6,896 bases of DNA. It comes from an uncultured Aliterella sp. (lineage in GTDB: Bacteria; Cyanobacteriota; Cyanobacteriia; Cyanobacteriales; Chroococcidiopsidaceae). The notes beneath the pieces are model-generated. The model was not told where the DNA came from, did no database searches, and saw only the letters and a list, made by a program, of their open reading frames with translations. The position numbers were made by a program, and so were the translations under genes. Each line of letters starts with the position of its first letter. Positions within the stretch are counted from its first letter, which is position 1. Where the stretch lies: positions 1 through 6,896 of the forward strand of contig CAJQOK010000207.1 in NCBI GenBank assembly GCA_905479905.1. Reading direction: 5' to 3'. Positions 1 to 5,431 of this stretch are shown here, in pieces.

Positions 1-1
1 A

Positions 2-583
2 GGTATTTGGTCGCCAGTTATTTATATTGCGCTGTATGTATTAGCAACGGTGTTAGTTTTACCTTCAACGGTACTTAATCTCACTGGTGGAGCGGTTTTC
101 GGAGCCGTATGGGGGACTTTGTGGACTAGCTTGGCGGCAATTATTGCGGCAATTGTTGCGTTTACTTTTACTCGCACGGTGGGAAGGGAAATTATCGCCG
201 AAAGACTTTCTGGACGTTGGCAAGCGATGGATGCAGAAGTACGCCAGGGGGGACTATTTTATATGTTTGCCATCCGGTTAGTGCCAATTATGCCCTACGG
301 CTTGGTCAATTTTGCGGCGGGGTTAACATCAATTAGTTTTAAAGATTATGTTTTGGGTACAGCTATGGGTACAGTACCTAGTGTTTTGCCTTTTGTACTC
401 TTGGGTAGTTCAGGGTTAAAGGCATTGCATACGGGAGATATTTTACCTTTAGTGGGAGCGTTGGCACTTACAGGTATTCTAGTGGGAGGCGTTGCATGGT
501 ATCGTCGTCGCATCTTGCTTAGTAAAACCGCAAAAACCTTGCACCAAAAAGAACTTAGCAATGAAGACTTGAAGGAACGCTAA
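2..583 (+). CDS. TVP38/TMEM64 (VTT/DedA-type) membrane protein, 5' truncated by window edge
   Basis: The reading frame is open from base 2, and the 16 codons before the first possible start (GTG at 50) already encode hydrophobic sequence typical of the family, so the true start lies left of the window. The visible 193 residues contain the conserved LPSTVLNLTGGAVFG segment, a long hydrophobic stretch (AAIIAAIVAF), a basic amphipathic region, and the RLVPIMPYGLVNFAAGLTSI block with its conserved Arg, Pro and Gly residues. A last membrane helix (about 448-507) is followed by a charged cytosolic-looking tail rich in Lys and Glu. Members are polytopic inner-membrane proteins of the VTT/DedA superfamily, linked to lipid scrambling or membrane homeostasis; the exact substrate is not known and cannot be read here. 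The gene lies 115 bp upstream of a co-oriented glycosyltransferase gene, with a tandem repeat array between them. Confidence 0.85.
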   Translation, partial: GIWSPVIYIALYVLATVLVLPSTVLNLTGGAVFGAVWGTLWTSLAAIIAAIVAFTFTRTVGREIIAERLSGRWQAMDAEVRQGGLFYMFAIRLVPIMPYGLVNFAAGLTSISFKDYVLGTAMGTVPSVLPFVLLGSSGLKALHTGDILPLVGALALTGILVGGVAWYRRRILLSKTAKTLHQKELSNEDLKER

Positions 584-630
584 ACTACCTGGTGTTGCTG
601 AAAGTATGATAATTTTTCCTTGAAATTACT

Positions 631-686
631 ACCAATTACCAATTACCAATTACCAATTACCAATTACCAATCACCCATTACCAATC
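631..686. repeat. Heptamer tandem repeat array (STRR-like), 8 units
   Basis: Eight consecutive 7-bp units of ACCAATT occupy the gap between the two flanking genes. The first five are perfect (631-665); the last three carry single changes (ACCAATC, ACCCATT, ACCAATC). Short tandemly repeated heptamers of this kind are typical of filamentous cyanobacterial intergenic regions and vary in copy number between strains. The array ends 12 bp before the glycosyltransferase start codon, so it occupies the place where a promoter and leader would be expected. No Shine-Dalgarno sequence is visible there. Confidence 0.9.
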
Positions 687-698
687 CAGCAACGCCAA

Positions 699-1652
699 AT
701 GTCTCCTAAATATTCTTTTATCATCCCAATTTATAACGAAGAAGAAACGATTAACGAAATGTACCGCCGGATGAGTGCAGTAATGGATCGGATGGATGGA
801 GACGTAGAATTAATTTTAATCAATGATGGTAGCCGCGATCGCTCAATCCATCTACTACGGGATTTACACGAGCAAGACTCTCGCGTTTGCTATCTTAGTT
901 TGGCGCGTAATTTTGGACACCAAATTGCTGTTACAGCAGGTTTAAACTTTGCTAGAGGTCAAGTTGTTGTGATCTTAGACGCAGACTTGCAAGATCCTCC
1001 CGAACTTATCCCCGACATGGTAGAAAAGTGGAAGCAAGGTTATCAAGTAGTTTACGCCCAACGCACCCAACGCCGTCAAGAAGGCTGGTTTAAACGTTTT
1101 ACGGCTTACAGTTTCTATCGATTGCTTAAACAACTAGCTGATGTAGATATTCCCACAGATACAGGGGATTTTTGTTTGCTGGATCGTCAAGTTGTAGAAG
1201 TGCTAAATGCGATGCCAGAACGCAACCGTTATATTAGGGGATTGCGATCGTGGATTGGTTTTCGTCAAACTGCAATTCGATTTGAGCGCGATCCTCGCTT
1301 TGCGGGAGAAGTTAAGTATACTTTCCGCAAGTCTTTGGCTTTGGCAATTAATGGTTTAGTATCATTTTCTACAATCCCTTTGCGTATATCTACTTATGTG
1401 GGATTGTTGGCGGCGATCGCATCTATTTTAATGGCGTTATTAGTTTTATATTGGCGGATTTTTGTCCCTAATTCGCCTTTAACAGGGTTCACAATGGTGT
1501 TAATGGCAATATTTTTCCTTGGTGCGGTGCAGCTAGTTTCTATTGGGATTTTGGGCGAGTATATTGGGCGGATTTACGAAGAAGTTAAGGGTAGACCGTT
1601 GTATACTTTAGCGGAAGTTGGCGGCTTTATACGTCAGCAAACCAAAGTTTAA
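699..1652 (+). CDS. Family 2 glycosyltransferase, polyprenyl-phosphate sugar transferase type (GtrB/DPM1-like)
   Basis: This complete 317-aa protein starts with the GT-A nucleotide-binding fold: [10 protein letters not shown] at residues 10-18, [12 protein letters not shown] at 38-49, and the metal-binding DAD (94-96) within [12 protein letters not shown]. The acceptor-side region includes [10 protein letters not shown] (154-163) and [17 protein letters not shown] (174-190). After [19 protein letters not shown] come two membrane helices, at about 229-251 and 264-286, then a short basic tail. Length and layout match the bactoprenol/dolichyl-phosphate glucosyl- or mannosyltransferase group, which moves a sugar from a nucleotide donor to a polyprenyl phosphate at the cytoplasmic face of the membrane. 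The sugar and the final glycan cannot be deduced. The ATG at 699 gives the family N-terminus directly and has no clear Shine-Dalgarno sequence. The gene contains two HIP1 octamers (835-842 and 1413-1420). Confidence 0.9.
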   Translation: MSPKYSFIIPIYNEEETINEMYRRMSAVMDRMDGDVELILINDGSRDRSIHLLRDLHEQDSRVCYLSLARNFGHQIAVTAGLNFARGQVVVILDADLQDPPELIPDMVEKWKQGYQVVYAQRTQRRQEGWFKRFTAYSFYRLLKQLADVDIPTDTGDFCLLDRQVVEVLNAMPERNRYIRGLRSWIGFRQTAIRFERDPRFAGEVKYTFRKSLALAINGLVSFSTIPLRISTYVGLLAAIASILMALLVLYWRIFVPNSPLTGFTMVLMAIFFLGAVQLVSIGILGEYIGRIYEEVKGRPLYTLAEVGGFIRQQTKV

Positions 1653-1690
1653 TGCGAAGCCCTGCGGGCGCGCTAGCGCTATCGCGCCTT
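1653..1690. repeat. GC-rich palindromic intergenic repeat (REP-like)
   Basis: Directly after the glycosyltransferase stop codon is a GC-rich segment made of nested palindromes: CCC-TGC-GGG (1660-1668), the perfect palindrome GCGCTAGCGC (1670-1679), and the stem GGCGCG/CGCGCC (1667-1672 with 1683-1688). This GCGAAGCCCTGCGGGCGCG... type of repeat resembles a dispersed palindromic element I associate with filamentous cyanobacterial genomes. No T-run follows the stem, so it is not a standard intrinsic terminator, although the hairpin could protect the 3' end of the upstream mRNA. Confidence 0.65.
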
Positions 1691-1691
1691 G

Positions 1692-1726
1692 GGATAAAGA
1701 ACCCTGGGAACGCAGTTAAACTAGGG
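1692..1726 (+). repeat. 35-bp imperfect repeat, copy 1
   Basis: This copy matches 1996-2030 at 31 of 35 positions, with differences at 1694, 1701, 1708 and 1724. The core AACGCAGTTAAACTA (1709-1723) is identical in both copies. It also lies within an inverted repeat, AACCCT (1700-1705) with AGGGTT (1723-1728), that could form a 6-bp stem. It sits upstream of the small DUF4926-type gene, whose other side carries copy 2. Confidence 0.8.
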
Positions 1727-1757
1727 TTTAAGGGGGTGAGTGCGCTCACATTTGAAC

Positions 1758-1967
1758 ATGAATAAAAAAATTAAGTTGCTGGATGTAGTTGCTTTACTTG
1801 AAAATGTACCAGAAGTAAGCTTACATCAAGGTCAAGTTGGAACTATTGTTGAAGAATATGAACCTGAAGTATTTGAAGTTGAGTTTAGCGATACTAGCGG
1901 TCGTGCTTATGCGATAGAAACATTAAATGCAAAGCAGTTGATGGTTTTGCATTATTGTCTAATTTAG
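1758..1967 (+). CDS. Small DUF4926-type protein
   Basis: The protein is 69 aa if translated from the ATG at 1758. An in-frame GTG at 1740 would add six residues, but the ATG gives the usual short charged lead-in to the conserved LLDVVALLENVPE. The sequence follows the DUF4926 pattern: LLDVVALLE near the N-terminus, the glycine-containing QVGTIVE turn, FEVEF, and AYAIETLNAKQLMVLHY at the C-terminus. It is predicted to be a compact, mostly beta-stranded cytosolic protein with no membrane segment. The family has no established biochemical function. In cyanobacteria its members are often found beside a second small gene (DUF6883 type, from memory), an arrangement like toxin-antitoxin pairs; no such partner is present here. 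An SD-like AGGGGG (1731-1736) is too far from the ATG (21 nt) to be convincing. Confidence 0.75.
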   Translation: MNKKIKLLDVVALLENVPEVSLHQGQVGTIVEEYEPEVFEVEFSDTSGRAYAIETLNAKQLMVLHYCLI

Positions 1968-1980
1968 TTACTTCCAGTGA

Positions 1981-2061
1981 TGCGATCGCATTTTCGGGTA
2001 AAGACCCCTGGAAACGCAGTTAAACTAAGGATAATTTAGTTAGGACGTGCGATCGCATTTT
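1981..2061. repeat. Paired extended HIP1 palindromes framing a structured intergenic segment
   Basis: The 14-mer TGCGATCGCATTTT occurs at 1981-1994 and again at 2048-2061. Each contains the HIP1 octamer GCGATCGC (1982-1989 and 2049-2056) inside a 10-bp perfect palindrome. Because each is self-complementary, the two copies can also pair with each other and enclose the 53 bases between them. That interior holds copy 2 of the 35-bp repeat and an AACTAA/TTAGTT inverted repeat (2023-2028 with 2036-2041, 7-nt loop). The other HIP1 octamers in the window are at 835, 1413, 4055, 4797, 5309 and 6252, all inside genes. The rest of the gap up to 2121 shows no recognisable element. Confidence 0.75.
1996..2030 (+). 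repeat. 35-bp imperfect repeat, copy 2
   Basis: This is the second copy of the element at 1692-1726, in the same orientation and 304 bp downstream, on the far side of the DUF4926-type gene. Its left end forms a clean small hairpin, GGGT (1996-1999) with ACCC (2004-2007) around an AAAG tetraloop. In copy 1 the equivalent stem has an A-A mismatch at 1694/1701, where copy 2 has a G-C pair (1998/2005). Confidence 0.8.
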
Positions 2062-2121
2062 TTAGAGATTGGCGATTAATAACTAAAGCCTCTGTAGCAA
2101 TTTAAACAGATACATACCATA

Positions 2122-2592
2122 ATGTCTATTAACAAAATTAGAGTTGCTAAAAATAAAGCCGCCTTAGTACAAGCGCTAGTAAATATAAATGAAAAAACTT
2201 CACCTTTTCAGACTTATGTAGAAGTGATGGTATTCGCTGCATCACTAGGCGCGAAACGCAAGAAGAAAGTACCTCTTGGCGAAATTTCTAAACGAGAGCC
2301 AGGCCCAATTGAACAAGAATACTTTGCAACAAAAGGATATGACACATTAATCAAGTTATTAGCAATAGCTGAAATCAAAAATGTAGATGTACTCTCTTTA
2401 AATAATGAAGAATATGATGATAAACGTACCCAAATTTTTGAAGAATATGCTAACGGCGGTTTAGAAATTTTACAAGAAGAACTACGGGGAGCAGTAGATT
2501 ATTCAGACCGTCTTTTATTATTTTTGAGTTTTGAGCGCTCCAATAATGAAGATCGTGAAGTTGAATTTGACTTAACTAGATTTTTATCCTAA
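2122..2592 (+). CDS. Probable Dnd-system-associated protein (dnd-associated protein 4-like)
   Basis: This complete 156-aa soluble protein has no signal peptide or membrane segment. The N-terminus is basic (MSINKIRVAKNKAAL). The most family-like stretch is FQTYVEVMVFAASLGAKR followed by KKKVPLGE (residues 29-54), then an acidic C-terminal half with the helical EYANGGLEILQEELRG (108-123). This layout resembles the small family named dnd-system-associated protein 4, whose role in DNA phosphorothioation is not established. I assign it from memory of the family plus its position next to dndB. Its stop is only 18 bp from the stop of the convergent dndB, with no terminator visible between them, so the two transcripts probably overlap. 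There is no Shine-Dalgarno sequence before the ATG. The gene is AT-rich and contains no HIP1 site. Alternatively it could be an unrelated small gene that happens to sit at the locus edge. Confidence 0.6.
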   Translation: MSINKIRVAKNKAALVQALVNINEKTSPFQTYVEVMVFAASLGAKRKKKVPLGEISKREPGPIEQEYFATKGYDTLIKLLAIAEIKNVDVLSLNNEEYDDKRTQIFEEYANGGLEILQEELRGAVDYSDRLLLFLSFERSNNEDREVEFDLTRFLS

Positions 2593-2610
2593 TTAAGACA
2601 GTATGCAATA

Positions 2611-3810
2611 TTAATATCCTGATACCCACTCTAATTTTTCTTTGACTCTTTTGACTGCATCTGTTACCGCATTTGGAGTGGTAGTTAATTTATAAGGCTT
2701 GTTTGGATTTTTGGGGTTGGGGTCTATCCTAATTAAATTATCTTTCCAAAGTGAATTGTCTCTTGACCAGTTAACTTGGGCTAATTGAAAAATTTGCTCT
2801 TGATTAAAATAATTACTGTTTTGAGAGTAAGTGTAGTATAGCAATCGTCCCAAAACCTCTAGTCCAACACTTACTCCCAGTAAACAATCTTCTTTAAATG
2901 CAACCACATCATCTATTGTTAGCTGCTCATTTTTTGTATTAGCAATATATTGTGTACTACTACATTCTGAGAAAAACTGGTTAAGACAACTATATAAAGC
3001 TTCAGATGTTTCTTCAACATCGTAATCTTGAAGGTCATCACTGGGATCGCCAGCAAGAACACAACTTACAAATCGTGCTATGTAATTAGTAGTGTAAATT
3101 AATTTGTTTTTTGTTGAAGGAGATGCTTTAATTTTTTCTGTTTTACCATAAAAAATTGCCACTTTTTCTTGCACAATTTTAGTAATTCCAACTTGACCTT
3201 CAAATTCACCAAATGATAATAATAATGACTTATCAAGTTGTCTAGTTTGAGCCATGTCTTTAAAATCTGCTTGACATTGGTGAAAGTCGCCTTCTATAAC
3301 TAGAGTAATTGGGAAATCATCATTACTAATCAACTCACCTTCTGTACTCTCTATCAATTCATGAATTGCACTTTTACGATGCTGTCCATCAGTGATATCT
3401 AGTTTAACTCCACGCTTAATTACTACTAAACAAATACCTCTACCTAGCTCAATAATCTTTATTTTTTCCGGTGATACATTTGCTGTCAATGTTCCCAAGA
3501 TCCAAGATTTATTTTTACGAACCCGATCAATAATGTAAGTTTTAATTTCAGTAGCGTGACCTTTGACCTCTGGACGATTTTTTCCTGAATCAGGATCGTT
3601 ACCAGTGGCGGGTTGAGCTTGCAAAAGAGCAGAGAAGTCACTAGCTGGAACATTAATTTGCACCATTTTTCTTTTTCCCTGCTGAAAAACCAATCCAGGA
3701 TAGCACCGTTCACGATAATGTTGTGAAAAGTAAGGCTCAAGTAAAGAATCAAGTTTTTGATTCGTCTCTGACTGGACACCGTTGGTACTAAGATCGGTAA
3801 AATTAGACAT
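2611..3810 (-). CDS. dndB: DNA phosphorothioation regulator DndB
   Basis: The 399-aa protein carries the family signature TDGQHRKSAIHEL, with DGQHR at residues 141-145, preceded by the conserved GRGICLVVIKRGVKLDI block. The N-terminal part (about 36-66) contains the FQQGKRKMVQINVPASDF segment found in these proteins, and the length fits the usual 350-400 aa. DndB proteins are not required for the sulfur chemistry. Known members act as negative regulators of dnd transcription, and loss raises modification. Here the gene is divergent from dndC across 64 bp rather than the first gene of a dndBCDE operon, which places its own promoter against that of its likely target. It converges with the small associated gene on its other side. 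The start ATG (complement of 3808-3810) is the first in the frame. The sequence is AT-rich and lacks HIP1 octamers. Confidence 0.9.
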   Translation of the reverse strand: MSNFTDLSTNGVQSETNQKLDSLLEPYFSQHYRERCYPGLVFQQGKRKMVQINVPASDFSALLQAQPATGNDPDSGKNRPEVKGHATEIKTYIIDRVRKNKSWILGTLTANVSPEKIKIIELGRGICLVVIKRGVKLDITDGQHRKSAIHELIESTEGELISNDDFPITLVIEGDFHQCQADFKDMAQTRQLDKSLLLSFGEFEGQVGITKIVQEKVAIFYGKTEKIKASPSTKNKLIYTTNYIARFVSCVLAGDPSDDLQDYDVEETSEALYSCLNQFFSECSSTQYIANTKNEQLTIDDVVAFKEDCLLGVSVGLEVLGRLLYYTYSQNSNYFNQEQIFQLAQVNWSRDNSLWKDNLIRIDPNPKNPNKPYKLTTTPNAVTDAVKRVKEKLEWVSGY

Positions 3811-3841
3811 AAGTAAATTAATCTTTATTTTTTTAAGTAAA
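3810..3841. repeat. Direct repeat TAAGTAAA in the dndB/dndC divergent region
   Basis: The octamer TAAGTAAA occurs at 3810-3817 and 3834-3841, 24 bp apart from start to start. Each copy is followed by CTTTAT (at 3823-3828 and 3842-3847). A spacing close to two helical turns places the copies on nearly the same face of DNA, as expected for a regulator site. The region is very AT-rich, so chance similarity is possible. Confidence 0.3.
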
Positions 3842-3848
3842 CTTTATG

Positions 3849-3854
3849 TACAAT
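3849..3854 (+). promoter_or_regulatory. Candidate -10 element for dndC
   Basis: TACAAT (5/6 match to TATAAT) lies 20 bp upstream of the preferred dndC ATG. No good -35 hexamer is found 16-18 bp further upstream, where the sequence is a run of T and A, so it may depend on an activator or be a weak promoter. It shares two bases with the predicted dndB -10 box on the other strand (3853-3858), so both promoters could not be occupied together. Confidence 0.3.
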
Positions 3855-3881
3855 TTTATACGGGTAAATCAGAGATGACAA
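3853..3881 (-). promoter_or_regulatory. Predicted sigma70-type promoter for dndB
   Basis: Read on the minus strand, TTGTCA (3881-3876, 5/6 match to TTGACA) is followed after 17 bp by TAAAAT (3858-3853, 5/6 match to TATAAT), within the longer TATAAAAT. Transcription would start near 3846 and leave a leader of about 36 nt before the dndB ATG. The -35 box overlaps the dndC start codon (3875-3877), so promoter use and dndC expression are physically linked. This is a prediction from consensus matches only. Confidence 0.5.
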
Positions 3882-5431
3882 CTGTGCAAGAGACAAATAA
3901 CAGTCAAGGTCAACGTACCGTTGCAGATTTAGTAGAAAATATCCAAGCCTTGACTATTGAAGTTCAAAACCTTTATTGTCTTGATTCTATTCCTTGGGTA
4001 ATAGGATATTCTGGCGGGAAAGACTCAACAGCAGTTTTACAACTAATCTGGAATGCGATCGCAGCCCTTCCCCCAAAAAAGCGCAGCAAAATCATTTATA
4101 TAATTACTACAGATACTTTGGTAGAAAATCCTATCGTTTCTACCTGGGTACGAAATTCAATTAAATATATAAAATCAGCCGCTCAAGCACAAGGACTACC
4201 TTTTGAACCCCATTTGCTGCATCCAGTTGTGACAGAGACATTCTGGGTAGGTCTAATTGGAAAAGGTTATCCAGCGCCAAGAGGTAAATTTAGGTGGTGT
4301 ACTGAACGTCTAAAAATTAATCCATCTAATCGTTTTATTCGTGATGTTGTTCGTACCAATGGCGAGACTATTGTTGTTTTGGGTACTCGCAAAGCCGAAA
4401 GTATAGGGCGCGCTAACAGAATGAAAGCACTGGAAGCCCAGCGAGTACGCGACCATCTTAGCCCTAATATGAACTTACCTAACTCGCTAGTCTATAGTCC
4501 TATTGAAAACTGGCGTAATGATGAGGTTTGGCTGTACCTTATGCAGTGGGAGAATCCCTGGGGATGTAGCAATAAAGATTTATTCGTAATGTATCGAGAG
4601 TCAACCGCAGACAATGAATGTCCTCTTGTTGTAGACACCTCTACTCCTAGCTGTGGTAGTTCTCGTTTTGGGTGCTGGGTTTGCACAATGGTTACTCAAG
4701 ACAAATCGCTGACAGCAATGATTCAGAACGATGACGAAAAAGAGTGGTTACAACCTCTACTTGATTTCCGAAATGAATTAGATGTAGAAAACGATCGCGA
4801 TCGCCGTGATTTTCGCCGTAGAACTGGTAATGTACAACTGTATGAGCGTAATATCGATGGTGAAATATCTGTTGAACCCATACCAGGCCCTTATACTAAG
4901 GAGTGGCGAGAAACTTGGCTGAGAAAGCTACTATCCGCCCAAACGCAAATTCGCCGCACCGCACCGGAAGCAATGCGCGATATTACCTTAATTACGGCGG
5001 AAGAACTTAGCGAGATTAGACGCATTTGGTTAGAAGAAAAGCACGAGTTTGATGATAGCTTACCGCGCATCTATCAAGAAGTAACGGGGGAAATTTTCCG
5101 AGATCCGCGTCCTGGGGCTGATAATAGCCTTTTAGGTGCAGATGAGTGGGCGGTACTAGAAGAACTCTGCCAGGGCGACGCTATGCACCTAGAATTGATG
5201 GCAAAATTGCTCGATACAGAACGCCAATATCGGACAATGACCAGTCGTACAGGTATTTATAGTAAATTAGAAAAGTGCTTTGAAACAAGTTCTAGATCCC
5301 CAACGGATGCGATCGCAAATGCCCATTATAAGCGCGATTTAAAAACTGCGGCGGGTGATGGCAATGTGGAAACTGTTAAACAACTAACTTGGGCAGATTT
5401 AAAGTTTCAGGCAAAAAATGATATTTCTTGA
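3875..5431 (+). CDS. dndC: DNA phosphorothioation protein DndC (PP-loop ATP pyrophosphatase, 4Fe-4S)
   Basis: From the ATG at 3875 the protein is 518 aa. It shows the PP-loop SGGKDST (residues 46-52), which binds ATP as in PAPS reductase-like enzymes, then WCTERLKI (141-148) and a cysteine group at C260, C267 and C270. C142 with these three, in the 7- and 3-residue spacing of DndC proteins, probably holds the 4Fe-4S cluster. DndC uses ATP and sulfur passed on by a cysteine desulfurase (DndA or IscS) to activate the DNA backbone for sulfur insertion, working with DndD and DndE. An in-frame TTG at 3782 would add 31 residues, but these are hydrophobic and unlike the family and would overlap dndB by 29 bp, so I reject it. 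The Shine-Dalgarno sequence is weak (CAGAG next to the ATG). The 3' end overlaps dndD by 14 nt. The gene contains three HIP1 octamers (4055, 4797, 5309). Confidence 0.93.
   Translation: MTTVQETNNSQGQRTVADLVENIQALTIEVQNLYCLDSIPWVIGYSGGKDSTAVLQLIWNAIAALPPKKRSKIIYIITTDTLVENPIVSTWVRNSIKYIKSAAQAQGLPFEPHLLHPVVTETFWVGLIGKGYPAPRGKFRWCTERLKINPSNRFIRDVVRTNGETIVVLGTRKAESIGRANRMKALEAQRVRDHLSPNMNLPNSLVYSPIENWRNDEVWLYLMQWENPWGCSNKDLFVMYRESTADNECPLVVDTSTPSCGSSRFGCWVCTMVTQDKSLTAMIQNDDEKEWLQPLLDFRNELDVENDRDRRDFRRRTGNVQLYERNIDGEISVEPIPGPYTKEWRETWLRKLLSAQTQIRRTAPEAMRDITLITAEELSEIRRIWLEEKHEFDDSLPRIYQEVTGEIFRDPRPGADNSLLGADEWAVLEELCQGDAMHLELMAKLLDTERQYRTMTSRTGIYSKLEKCFETSSRSPTDAIANAHYKRDLKTAAGDGNVETVKQLTWADLKFQAKNDIS

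Noticed and set aside
346..561. Minus-strand frame opposite the TVP38-type gene
   Set aside because: It lies opposite a strongly conserved membrane protein segment, and its translation has no family-like features.
1736..1749. GTGAG-TGCG-CTCAC as a lac-operator-like site
   Set aside because: It is a short 5-bp stem and a chance likeness; no such regulator is expected in this context.
2048..2063. TGCGATCGCA followed by six T as an intrinsic terminator
   Set aside because: The palindrome has no loop, so at most about three pairs could form in a single hairpin; the sequence is explained as an extended HIP1 site.
3486..3779. Second minus-strand frame inside dndB
   Set aside because: It is an out-of-frame shadow of dndB; the dndB frame carries the DGQHR motif and conserved blocks.
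3835..3851. NtcA-type site (GTA-N8-TAC) in the dndB/dndC gap
   Set aside because: The spacing here is GTA-N9-TAC, one base off the consensus, in a very AT-rich region.
3782..3874. Upstream TTG start that would extend DndC by 31 residues
   Set aside because: The extra residues are hydrophobic and unlike DndC N-termini, the extension would overlap dndB, and the ATG at 3875 gives a normal length.
3858..3880. TACG-N10-CGTA site recalled for DndB of enteric bacteria
   Set aside because: A TACG is present at 3859-3862, but no CGTA lies 10 bases downstream.
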